Part shown: positions 48,451 to 61,100 of the stretch, one piece after another | Layout: each line of letters opens with the position of its first letter | How positions within the stretch are numbered: position 1 is the first letter of the stretch | DNA from: Monarcha castaneiventris obscurior | Taxonomy: Eukaryota; Chordata; Aves; Passeriformes; Monarchidae | Direction: 5' to 3' | Length of the DNA: 64,000 nt | Assembly (NCBI GenBank): GCA_026261815.1 | Contig: JAMPIT010000890.1 | Location: 12,120,001-12,184,000, forward strand | Notes under the pieces: model-generated | Seen by the model: only the letters and a program-made list of their open reading frames with translations | Database searches by the model: none | What the model was told of the DNA's origin: nothing | Made by a program: the position numbers and the translations under genes

Positions 48451-51200
48451 TCTTATTTATTTTTTTAAACCTGATCTTTTCCAGAAGCAAAGAGCTTTAC
48501 ATGCTATCAAAGATCTGCCTGCAAAGGTAGCAGAGGAAATACAGTTGCCTCAGATAAAATGCTGCATTTCTAGGATGCATCCTAGCTTATTGATTGATTA
48601 ATTAGAACTGTTCAAGCACTATCAAAATATGAAGCAAATTTAAAAATACCCTTCAAGGTTCCAGATGTCAGCATAGTTCTGTTCTTTTCCAGCTGCTCCT
48701 GAGATTGTGACCAGTTCTTACTGCTGGGTCCAGCCTGAGGTCTGTTATGAGCTGTAGCAGATAAAAGTCTGTAAATCACAGAGCCTTGTGTTAGATCTCT
48801 CTCCTTTTAGACCCAGGTATCATCATCATCCCCTAGTCCAGCCAGAAGGAGCACTTGTGGAACCAGAGTAACTTATCATTTCACATTACTGAGGGTATCA
48901 GAATTTGGGCATCTATGAAAATCCTTCATATTTAACTGGCAGTAAAGTATTACCACACCAATTTCTAAAACATTTAAGGAAAGTCAGGTAGCTATTTTTA
49001 TAGTAAACCACAGAGCAATTTGATTTGGGAATAGAAAAATCACAGGACGATTTTCCAGTTATTTTTACTAAATAAGAGGCATGCTTCTAAAAATTCAGGC
49101 GGGCATTCTTTCTTCCTGCCCTACACTACATTCCTCAACCTGACACACGACTTCAGTCAAACAAGCCTGTAGAACAGACTCCTTTCCTGAAAATACAGTT
49201 GTTAATTCCATCCTAACTATAACATCAAAGCAGAAAGCAACTGTTCCCTTCAATCTACTCTGTTTTTCAGCAGTGCCTATCTAACATATTCAAGCTAAAC
49301 ACTTGATTTAAAAGACCTGGTCTATGCTATAAATCCTTTCTGATATAATACTTCAAAGAATCACAATCCTAACTGACATTTTTATACCAACAGAAGAAGA
49401 CTTTGTATTTCATTTAGGAAGCTGGGAAAGTTAGAGTGGAAGAAAGTCTTTTTGCTGATACAAACTGTAGCTGTAGTGCAGATTTTGCTAATACAGTGCT
49501 ATTGACAAGTGCAGCCAGACTTGGCCTTATTAGAGGGAAACGAGAGGCACGCACGAAAAGCACAGCATCACTTACTTCATTCTGAATGGAGGGGCCCTAC
49601 AGTCAATCCATGCCAGAGTTATGGATGTAAAGACATAGGACACACTTGAGTCAGGTCTCAGGAGTATTCTAAATAGCACTAGCTACCACAATTTAAAAAC
49701 AAGGATAATCCTTTTTCTGCCTGTGTTCACCCCATTGGTGGTACCTCAAGTAATCTGCATAGCTGAGATGTAAAGCTCCCACACTCTCACAAGCAAAGCT
49801 TTATTTATATTCAGAGGCAAGACAGAGGCAGCGAGCACCTTGAACATTCCTCTGGGAGCAGGTTTTACTACTGGAATGAACACTTCGCATAGGAGCACTC
49901 AGCCATTTAAAGAATCTGTCTTGACATTACTTAGCGTAGGCAACAGTCTTCTGATCAACACTTAGGAAGAAAATGTGCCTTCTGTTTGCTAATGGAAACT
50001 GCTTGGGTGTCTTTTCCTACTACGCTACCATTAAAAACCCTCTGTGCTGGAAAGGAAGAAGGATGGGCTGATCAAAAAGCTGTAAAAGTTCTGGATTCCT
50101 CCTCCTCATGCTGTTATTTTTACATAGCCCTGGAAGCTGCAGGCACTACAAAGATAAAACCTTTCTTTTTTTTCCCTCCACAGGAAATAATAGGTGCAAA
50201 AATATGCAAATTTTCCAGGCAGCTAAGGCAATCCTGAGTAAATGAAACTATTCCTTTGGATGGTTAAGGAACCTTAGCCTAAATCTTAACTGTAGAGAAG
50301 GGAAACGAGGTATGGGACATAGCTGTCATGTATCAAGCTTTACACATACTTAAAATACAGGATGGCAAAGAAAACCAGCAGCTTTCACCTACCTGTGCCA
50401 GCCTGTGTGGGGGGTTGACCATGGACAGATGCCAGGTGCCCACTCCAGCTGCTCTGTCACTCACTCCCCTCCTCAGCTGGGTGGGGGGCACAAAATAAGA
50501 TGGAAGGTTTGTACACTGAGGTAAGAGGAGTGAGAGATCACTCACCAATTACCATCACGGGCAAGACTTGGCTTTGGGGAGACTAATGTGACCATCATTA
50601 TTACCTATCAGATTCTGATCTGATAGGGAGAAAATTAAATTGGCCATGCAAATCCAATACAGCCCAACATATTTTCATGTTTAAAGATGCTCCCTCCCCT
50701 CATCACAGAAGGAATGGAGGGAAATTGTCACGTGCTGCTGACAGAGAGCAAGACTCAAAATCATTTTCCAGTGCCCACCTTAAGCCACTTCTTAGCCGAA
50801 CACAGCCTGGAGAAGCTGGGATGAAGAGAGGGAGCACAAACTGAAGAACAGCTCAGGGGTATCAGTGGAGAGCTGAAAGACCTGATACTTCTCAAATACA
50901 AGATGGTTCTCAACATGTTAAGAAACCCTGAAGGCAGTTTTGATTCTCTTCTGTTCTTTTTAGATGAAGTTTCTCACTGCATAAAACCAAAACAGGCCAA
51001 TTTAGCAAACTGCCAAACCAAAAATTTCAATTTAAATACATTGTTGTTGAACAATTAATTTTTGAAAAGATTTTTTTCCCTAACAAGCTTTACTATTTGA
51101 GATCATTAACTCTGCACAATATAGACAACTCTGAACTTCTGAAGCATTTTAAGTACTGCAATATGGGGCGAAAGAAAAATGGCAATGACTTCCCAGATTA
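48451..51200. other. Convergent intergenic region between ARHGEF38 and INTS12
   Basis: About 2.7 kb, AT-rich, with only short open frames. No CR1, LTR or RNA gene was recognised. It separates two genes transcribed toward each other. Confidence 0.55.
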
Positions 51201-51250
51201 ATAATCCTTTTATTATTAACATTTAAGAATGACAGTTTCAGCATGTTCAA

Positions 51251-51256
51251 TTTATT
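51251..51256 (-). terminator. INTS12: Candidate INTS12 poly(A) signal
   Basis: TTTATT on the + strand, i.e. AATAAA in the INTS12 transcript about 300 nt after the stop. A second copy lies at 51209-51214. Either could end a short 3' UTR. Confidence 0.5.
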
Positions 51257-51559
51257 AAATATCCACACAAATGTGGGGGTTTTAATATTAAAAAATACCC
51301 AGCGTTTACGATTTCAAGTTTCAGTGCTTTGAGCTGCAAAACCAGGAGCACGTAATAATGAATTCCTCTAACATATTCAATTCACAGACTTGCAAAGGCA
51401 GAAGGAATACCAGAATTATTAAAATTTGACCTCCTGTATAACACAGGGCTTGGGCTTCCCTGATTTAACCTCCTTCAGGCCAGTACCTGGCGGAGTTTCT
51501 TCAAGAAAAAGCTCCGCTGCCTCACGGAACACAACCGACAGAACCCGCGGGCAGCCAGC
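51257..51559 (-). other. INTS12: Probable INTS12 3' UTR
   Basis: About 300 bp between the stop codon and the first AATAAA in the INTS12 sense. No repeat or coding potential. Confidence 0.55.
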
Positions 51560-52147
51560 CTACTTCTTGAGCTTCTTTTGAGCCGCCTTCTTCTTGACCA
51601 TCTGTAGCCTTTTCATGGCGTTGAGCTGGGACTCCTGCGAGGTGGGGCCCTTCAGGGACGCCGGCTGGCTGCCGCCGTCCGCCGCGGCTTTGCCGGCGCT
51701 GCCCGCTCCGGTGCCCGCGGCGCCGCTGCCGCCGTTGCCGCCGCCGCTGCCGGGGCTGGCGGTGCCGGGGGCGGCGCTGCCGGGGCTGGGGAGCCCCGCC
51801 TTGCTCACGTTGTCGCTGCTCACCGAGCGGCTCAGCGTCGTCTTGCCCAGGGTCAGCGGCGGGGGCGGCTTCAGCTGCGCGGGGCTTGCGCTGCTGCTGC
51901 TGGCAGAAGCTATTTTTGACCCCAGTCCTGTTTTGGAAGTCGCCAGCCCTGACAAACCCACGGGTTTCTGGTTATTTGAAGAAGCTGCAGGTTTCCCGCT
52001 GGCACTCTGTGCTGTCGATCCCAGTTTGGCAGTTGATGGGTTGGCAGAGGAGGTTTTGGCTGCAAAAGCAGCCCATCCTGTAAGGCCACTCGTTGCTGAA
52101 GAGGAAACGCTTGTACTGGCAGAGTTCCCCGAAACTGCTGCTGAGGT
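51560..52147 (-). CDS. INTS12: INTS12 coding exon 6 (last; C-terminal tail)
   Basis: Encodes residues 269-463 and the stop (CTA at 51560-51562 on the + strand). Conserved blocks: [45 protein letters not shown], and the end [18 protein letters not shown] plus a Lys-rich tail. Between them is a Gly/Ala/Ser-rich, low-complexity stretch encoded by extremely G+C- and CpG-rich DNA (about 51640-51880). Acceptor TATTTTAG. Confidence 0.96.
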   Translation of the reverse strand, partial: TSAAVSGNSASTSVSSSATSGLTGWAAFAAKTSSANPSTAKLGSTAQSASGKPAASSNNQKPVGLSGLATSKTGLGSKIASASSSSASPAQLKPPPPLTLGKTTLSRSVSSDNVSKAGLPSPGSAAPGTASPGSGGGNGGSGAAGTGAGSAGKAAADGGSQPASLKGPTSQESQLNAMKRLQMVKKKAAQKKLKK

Positions 52148-55100
52148 CTAAAATAAATAAGCATTCTTATTATAGCAGCATCTATTTGTGTAACACATCA
52201 CAGCAGGAATACACTGAGCCTCTGTTTCGGTTCTTTTCCCAGGAACACCCAGGGGACAGTATTTCATCCCTGGTCATCACAGGTGAAGAGGACTAACAAG
52301 AGCAGGACAGGATGCTAGGTGCAGCCAACTTTGAATCTCCCAGGCAAACAGAACAAATAATACCTTTTCTCCCCTTTCTTCTGTACACTTAGCAGGCTAC
52401 CACACAGCACTGTGATCCCTCCATAAACAATTAAAGCCCAAATTCGTGAACTATATAAAAGGTGGTGGCTTGCCTTTCTTTTTATGTTTACTGTTGTTAC
52501 CTGGTGTCACCTTTTAACAAGCTGACAGATGGTCAGATAAAAACCAGACACTGAGCAATTAACTATTGCATTTATTACAGTCTTATTGTCAAAGTAGCAG
52601 TATCTAAACTGTTTCCTTTCTTCTTGGTTCTTAGCAGGCTGTACCATAGACAGAATTTAAAAAAATTTTAAAAGCCACTGGACATTTTTCCTGTTGCCTC
52701 TGCCCATTCAGGTACTGCAAAAGACAAACTTTCTGCAAACATGGGTTCCCTTGCCTGCAAAGCAACTGAGTTCCCACACCTTAAACCTTGTAATCCCCAG
52801 GCTTCAGGTGGGGATGATACGTTGAATTAAATCAGAGTTACACCAAATGGCAGAGTCAAAATGAAAACTAAACCCCTCCATTCAAGCAATATTCCTTTTA
52901 TAGTATATCCAGACTATATCTAAACAGATCCAGACTAGTTTCTAAACAGTAAACATGATGGAAGAAATCAGGCCCCAGGTCTTACAAACTGTTTAGGCAC
53001 ATAAATAACTGCTGAGGTAAAAAAATCAATCAGAAGTATAAGTGCTACAGCAATACCAATCTTATTACTCATGATGGTTTGCACCCAGGCAGAGCTATGG
53101 CAAACATAACTTTAAGCACATGAAAAACTGCTTTGATTTTGAGTTAAAGCTGTGTTTTCCTAAGAAAGGGCCATGCTTTACTAGACTACTCTGTTATTTA
53201 TTACACTGCTTCTGGTTTACCACCTTTGACCAACTACTGACAATATTTTAAGTAGGAAAAACAGAAACGTGAGGCAACACAGAATCATAGAAGAGAATCA
53301 CAGCACGGTTTGGGTTGGAAGGGACCTTAAAGATCATCCAGTTCCAACCCTCCTACCATGGGAAAGGATGCCACCTAGTAGCTCAGATTATATCGAAGAA
53401 GCTCCTAAATTAAATCTCACAGAGTCAGCAACACTTTCCCTACTACGGAATCACAGAACTGTCTAGGCCACGAAACACATTCCAGATCATCGAATCCAAG
53501 AGTAAACCCAGCACTGTAAAGGCCACTGTTACCATGAGGAGAAGCCTTCCAAGTGTCAAAATACACATAAGTTACTTCACTAGAGAGAGCAAATAATGCC
53601 TTTTATACAACGCATAGAATCATAAAATGGTTCAGGTTGTGGAAAGGACTTTAAAGATCATCTAGTTCCCACCCCCCTGCCATGGGCAGAGACACCTTCC
53701 ACTAGACCAGGTTGCTCAGAGACCCACCCAGCCTGGTCTTGAACACTTCCAGGGATGAGGCATCCACATGTGAAGGGAGGTTTTTTCCCTACTCTTTCAG
53801 TTTTCATGCACACCCACTATGCTGTGGTGCTACTCAATCCACATGGTGTGGCAGACTATTTTCACTTATGGGTCTTGTGTGAAAAGATAGGTCTAATTGA
53901 AAAAAACCCTATTATCCATGCAGTGAAACAAACTCTTCCTCTGGAAAATTTAGACTACATTACCTTGGTAAATTCAAACTACATTACCTTGACTTCTGTT
54001 CTCTTGAATGCCAGAAAAGCTGGTGGGGTCTCAGGTTTTAACTTGATTTCTGGTTTCTTGACCAATGGGTCCTTCAAAGCTGGAGCAACTGAAACCACTG
54101 CAGGAGCTGGTTTTTGAGGTGGTTTTTGTGTCTTCTGAGCCTGTGTAAGTGGTAGGAAAAAACCACCCCGAATTAGTTACAGATGACATAACATGGACTG
54201 TTTTGACTGTTAACAAAAAGCATGACCATTTTAAGATTGCAATCTAGCCTTTACAGTTTCAGGTTTAATGGTCCCTGAGAAATGAGGCAACAGGGGATGT
54301 GGAGACAGCGCTGGGTATGGTACTGGGGACAGGGCCCAGCCAAAAAGCATCCTGAATAGAACTTGCTATTTCAGCGTGGAAAGAGTGGCAGTGTTGACGC
54401 TTGGAGAACAGGAAAGCACTGGGCCTTTACAGGAATAAGGCAAAGACAGGTGAACTTGCAGAAGACAAGGACATAGCCCAGCAATACTGGGATGTAGGCT
54501 GCAAGAGCCTGCCAAGAAGTGGCAGGCAAAATGGCAGAATTCATGTCGAAACAAAAAAAGGAAAGGTCATATTGAAGGCAACGGCTCAAATGCTAAAGTG
54601 GTTACCCTGTACAGGAGCTGACCTCAAGCAAACACTCCTCTGAGTTCAAAGGCCTGATGATCATCAGAACAATCATGTATTTCAGTCAATGTTGGTACAT
54701 CCTAGGCCAGGATCTTACTTTGCCTTCTCTCCTTGTTTCTTAGTAGAGCCATTTCAACAGATAACACTTGCTAAGTTACCACACAACAGTTTCAAAACAC
54801 ATTTTCTGCTGTATAAAAGGGTGTGATTTGAAAACATCAGAACTAAAGTCACTAATGTTGCATGCACCCAAAGGGGCTGTCTTATGTTTCTTTCTCATTA
54901 TGAGATGAGTGGGATTCTGGTTTGATCCTGTTTGGTCATGCAGGTAAATCAAAATAAAGGCTTTTTGCCTTTTTTTAATTTAAACTGGAATGTGTTACCC
55001 ACAGCTTATTTTTGACCCTAAGAACATTTAACACTTAAGATCTGGATTGAAATTTGCAGTCTTGTCCTACAGGGACATGCATACAGGGATTCATATCTAA

Positions 55101-58100
55101 AGCTGAGAAGAGAACTAAAACTGCAGGGCTATTACTAAAAGCTGAGTATCACCTCAAATAAGAAAAATGTTTTACCTGCTGCTTGCCAAGAAGGAAATAA
55201 TCCTATTTCACTCTTCTTCACTCACCTCCTGATTTTTAAAAAGCTATGTTTAAGAAGCGCATTACAGAATACTCTTTGAGATGCTACATTAAGAACCACA
55301 GCTGCAGCAAGGGAAGAGCTGCCAAGAAAAATGGTTCTCCACCATGCTTCCTAAGCCTTGTCTAACCCAGGAAATGCTCTCCCCCAGTAGAAATAGCCTG
55401 CCATATTCAAATAGTGCTCACATGAGACAAAAAACTGACTCCTACCATTCTCTTCATCTGCCTGGTACAGCGGGCACAATACCAGACAAGTCGAGGATCA
55501 TTCACTTCCTTGTCTGTCACCTGAGGTTTATGGCAATCCTGGTGGTAGAGATTATGGCACTCCTGACACTCCACTAGCTGATTCACAAAAGTAACTGTCA
55601 TTTGCCTGCAGAGCAAATAGTTAAGAACAGATTATGGGAGAAAGCACTTAGAGGATTATCCAATTATTGAAAATTTTGCAAGGCTTAAGATAAAAAATAA
55701 AAATACTTTTGCTTTCACATATATTTTCTATCTGTGGCAAATTAAATGTATTCCTTTTCTTCCTGTATCAGTTCTTCCTAACTAATATTTTAGAAATTTG
55801 GTATTTTTTACAGGTAATTTATTTTAAGAAATTTGAAGACTTCCATTCTATTAAACACATGCATATGTCAGTCTTGATTTCCCTGTTTGATTTTTAGATT
55901 AGAAATCTAAGTCTTGCCCGCTTTGGTTCACCTGGGCATTTTATGGACACATCACAGTATGCCAATTATGACTTCCTCATTGTATTAGCATATGAAGGCC
56001 TAGTCTCCATTTGGGCAATTTTGCTGTCAGCTGCAGAGCAATACAGTTCAAGAACAAATAATTTCTCAACGACAAGCCTGTAGGAGTGCTTTCTGCTGCA
56101 GGATTTAAAAGCATCATCACCCAAGCTCTACGTTACTTTGGAGATGTTTTATTAGCCATCCCTTTGGTCCCTACCACATAAACAGACACGTGGAATTCCA
56201 GATAATACCACAATCACGGAGAGATGGAATAGAAAGGATTAATTGTGCAGTCCTGCCTTGAAGCAAACATGCAAGCTGGTGATGAGGGCTTCATTTTGCG
56301 TGGGCCTTGCTGAAAGTAATCACGCTGTATAAATGACACATTAGTGATATATACATGGCTGGGAGCCTGCCTGTGAATTACCCAAATACCATTTTCCTAA
56401 TGATTCCTTCTTTCAGATGACAAATCAAGCTATTTAATTGCTAAGCTGCTTTTGCTCATATCCCCGAGGAGCAGGTACCCAGGTAACCATGGAAACTCTA
56501 TTTGTAGATACATGGGGAAAGGTAATCCCTCATTTCTTTATATAACAGAAAAACAAAGTCTGAAGGTATTGTCCATATAAGTACTGGAACATTTTCTACA
56601 AAAGATTTCTCTTTTAAACAGGCTACTTAAAAACAGAGGGAGAAACCCTTCTGAAATTCTAGGGTCCATTATTTTACACGCATTTAAAAGACATTTTGTT
56701 TGTTTTTTATTCCTAAATAAGCTGGATCAGAACAAGTAGTTTCACAGAGGGAGACTCACCCTATTTTAAAATTACAAAAACCAATCCCAGACTGATTTAA
56801 AACTTATGAACTCTTCACGCTCAGAAACAAGTTTCACCACTTACTTTTAAATTATAAGACAACTAAGAAACAAACCTATGGATTTTTTACCTTCAAAAAA
56901 CAAACAAACAAGAGTTCATAGAAAATTAGGTTGTTATTCCCAAACCAGTCTTTAAAAATATTTTTTAGGAGGAAAACTTCACTATCATCTACAAACTGCA
57001 TGTAGTATTTCCTCTTTGTACAACTGAGGAGCCAGTGAGGAGTCACTGTAAAAGGGGAGTTGTCCTGTTTTTCCAAGGCCTACAGGTAGTGGAGAGGATG
57101 AAGTTATTTTAATATTCCCTCCCTCCTTATGCCTTAGTATAAAAGAACAACTAATTTGATATAAAAGAACATGAAGAAAAACACCACAGGCATCAAAATT
57201 CATTACTCCTAATCACTATGAAAATACACTTGACACTTGGCAAATCTTGAAGAAACATTTCATGCCTCTGCTTTAGTTTTTACATCTATAAAAAGGAACA
57301 GTTAATATTCAAGCGTGAGCTGGAGATGGGGAACCATGTGACATCAGTTTCAGCAGGTTCCACATAAAATGAAAGCAATCCTGAGTGTTGGGGTGACTGT
57401 TGCCACTCTAATGAGTTGTTTCTTCCCCAGTGGGGCTTCTCCCTCTGTCTGCCATCAGAGATATTTTAGTTAGCCAGGGTAGATAGATACCTCTTGTGCA
57501 AGAACACTCCAGTTGGTGACCATGAACAGATAGAAGCAATGCCTTCAGTAGCCAGGTGAAACAGCTAATGGAACCCCTAATGTATCTAGCCTGTCTTGGC
57601 TACACTAGGCACAGGAGTGGCATTTCCTTTCTTTAGTTTCTTTACTTTGCAGGCATTTCTCATTATGCCTGTAAGTGTTTTTCTTTGCCAGGGAAGACAC
57701 AGAATTAATCATCCACAGCAGGTCATGACTGTCTAAACAAAACTTCGTTATCCCCTCCTGCCAAATAAGGCAATACCTTACTATTTTTAGTAGCATTTTA
57801 ACATACCACTGAATGGGGCTTTGCCTCTTTTAGAAGACAGCAAAAATGGAATTTGCAGGAAAAACGGTGAAGTTCAGTTATTTCTATACTTCTTCCTTTT
57901 CCAATGTCTATAACAAGAAACTAAATATTTGAGCTAACACATGGGAATAACATGAAATCCCATCAGTCCCCAACAGGTCACCAGTATAATCAGCTGTAAC
58001 TACAGAAATTTATCCTCCATGCACTGGCAACACCTCCCTATCTGCACAACAGGAACGACCATGGAAATAATGGAAGAACAGAGTTATAAAGCACTGTTTC

Positions 58101-61100
58101 CCAATGGACTCAAGCTGAGTTGAAACACACACTGCAGCCAAAAGGCCTGTCCCACCCTCTTCTCTGCCCTGGCTCTACAGTCCTGCATCCACATGTGTGC
58201 CAGCATAAGCATTTATTCTCACTGAGCTGACTGAAACCCAAGCCTACTGAAAAACCCACGTGGAGAGCTGATCCAAGGGTTGATTCAGCTGATCACAAAC
58301 TGTACTGGCAATACACGCCCCCAAACAGTCCAGGGAAGGAGGTACAACTGGGAGAGCCAAGTTGTTCCTTTTGGCAGCAGTAGGAGCCAAACAAGGATAT
58401 AAATGATCTGTGAAACCAACTCCTGATGTGATTTGATCCTAGGGTAGTTATTCAAAAGCATTTTATACATCTGTTAACACTAAATGTACTGCTAGTACCA
58501 TGTTACTAAAATCCAGTTTCAAAGCCTTTACTGGAATGTAAAAACAACCTGTCTTCACTGCAAGATATATTTACTGAAAAAACATGGCTATGTGTAAACT
58601 AATGTCAAATGATTAGGAAAAGAAGAGCAACACATACAGATCTCATACTAATGCCACTTAAAAGTGCTTTCAGATGAGAACTGATTTTTAAAAAATGTTT
58701 ATCACTAGCCATTAATATTTTAACTTGTTTTCCAATAATTAAAAACTGGTATGTGTCATGATAGGTTTTGCATCATATCTAGTTTTATTTTTCACTTGCC
58801 CTTTCCTGCAGAAGAAAAGCTGGTTCATTCTCGAAAGGTTCCATTTCCAAGAAACCACTTATACACAAAGGAGGCTTAAATCTATTATCACTTTTGGATA
58901 TGTGCTTAAGTGATTTCTGGAGTAAAAACTATGAGAAGCATTAACTCAATGGTACACAGCTAAAAAAGTTAGCTACACCTAGCTGCAATGAAGCAATGTT
59001 GACTTACCTGCAAACAACACAGGCTAATCCCATTTCCATAGCAAAGTCATCAGCACTGGTTTCCTCAAAGCTAGATAAATCAGGCATGGATAAATCCTTG
59101 CTCGTCTGAACCGTAATAGGAGAGGAACGAGCCTCTTGCTTCTCCACCCTGGGCTTCTTTGGTGCATCAGCTCCTTCAGCAGGATCCCCTTTTGTCTATT
59201 AAACACACACACAGAGAATGTGAAAATGCAAAAAGCTACCAGGTTATTAAAATGAGTTAAAATGGAACAGTTAGATTAGCAGTATAAGAAGGGGTACTTT
59301 ACATAGCATATTTTCTTTAATTACATATTTTCTTCAAAATATTTATGAACTAGAAGCTCAAGTCCACTTTTTGTACTTTGTCTCAAAATCCTTGAAAAAG
59401 CTTTGGGAATACCACATTTCAATTTACTGCATTTTTGTAATCTCTTATGAGATAATCTCTTTTGATTTAAAACACTGAATGGTTTGGAAGGAACCCCTTA
59501 AGTCCAACCCCTGCACAATGAGCAGGAAAAACAATCACAGAATAATTACAGGAAGACATTTGCTAGATTGCCTAAATGGCAACGTGACTGACTAATGTAG
59601 CTCACAGGCTAGGCACCATGAGATGAGTTGGAAAGGGGAGCTTTTGTCTAAAACATCTTTAAGTTTACTAAGTTATTTCATTAGAGAACAAAAATTACTT
59701 ACTTTATCTGCAGATCTCTTTTCTGTTTCTTTTTTCACCTTTTCTGACGTAGTGGGCTTGCCATTGTTGTTGCCAGAAGGCAAACTGGATGAAGCTTTAG
59801 GCTCTTGCTTAATAGGTTTGGTAACAGATACTTTTGGTTGCTCTACTTCCTAAAAACAGAAACAAAAATTGAAGCCAAACTCTGCAATTGAGTTCCTACC
59901 TAATTTGCAATTAGTGAGATAACAGGACACGCAAACAATATGCTACACAACACTGATCATCTACATATACACTCTTTAAAAAAGCATTTCCTAGAATATT
60001 TTCATATCACATCAACAAATTAGTGCGTAAGGTACAGACAATTAATAAAATCTCCCCTTACCACTCACCTTTCTAAGGAAAAGGTGCTGCTCCTTTTCCA
60101 AAGACAGATCCTCTTTGGGACATTAATTGAAAAGGAGACATTTCTGCTTTTAAAACTCAAAGAGAGAATGAACACAAATTTTCAGATAGTTCTGAGGACA
60201 AAGTTCAACATAAACTAAAAACATAAGCTGACATCTGATGTAACCAGACATCAATACTTCATTCCTTCATGGAGAGAAATATTGACCTCCTATTGATCTC
60301 AGTCCATATTCATCCATCAGATTAATAAATTCAGATCTCAACAGAAATAATGCTTCTCATTAATGACACATTAGTGTCAGCAATGGAAAATATCCAAGAG
60401 AGTCTGTAAATGAGTGCCCAATCCCACTGATGGGCACGAGCAAGGTATCCCCTCCCAGCTGGTAAGATGGGAGCCATTCTCTACTCTACACTGGGAGAGG
60501 TCCTAAGGCCTGAGCTTCAGCCCTTCAAAGTTTGTTGATTTGACTGTGGTCATCTTGTGCTCCCTACTCTGTTCTTGGATTTCAAGGTCAACCATGAATT
60601 AACCCTGCAGCCTGCAAATGCAAGGAAAGGAATTCTTGTATTTTTTTTTTCCTTTCTGACCGTTGCAGTCTTGCTGATATTGGAGATATACTGAAAAGAG
60701 GAGAATGAAAGATTTCTTCCTCTGGCCTGAGCCTCAGTTTCACCTGAGGGCAGGTGACTGCCAACCAAGCTGTTATTAGAACTGGCTTCCCAAACCTCTT
60801 GGCACTGTTATTCTGCTCCCTGATTCCCCTTTAAAGCACGTATCACTTCTTTGAGCTCTGACACAAGAGGGCACCTGAGAGTTTTGAGACCTGTGTTAGG
60901 TTTCAGGGAGTTAACAAGACGAACAGAAAGGAGTTAGACCACACAGTAAAGCATGATGTATGCTGAGCAGTACTAGCACCTTTTAGTTATTTGGAATCAC
61001 ACAGAAATGAAATATTACAAATGTATCAGCACACAGACCATCATTAGAACACACCAGGCTGACTTGTGGGCATCCTAGGGGAGAACAAGACTTCGTTATC

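Larger units (their letters stand above)
52148..53987 (-). other. INTS12: INTS12 intron 5 (1.8 kb)
   Basis: Contains three CR1 tails at 53280-53790, all in the sense of INTS12, and a 25-bp duplication next to the exon 5 donor (about 53951-53990). The rest is AT-rich unique sequence. Confidence 0.75.

Noticed and set aside
51594..52151. 185-codon open frame on the + strand
   Set aside because: It is exactly antisense to INTS12 exon 6 and arises from that exon's GC-rich codons; no start context, splice partner or known similarity.
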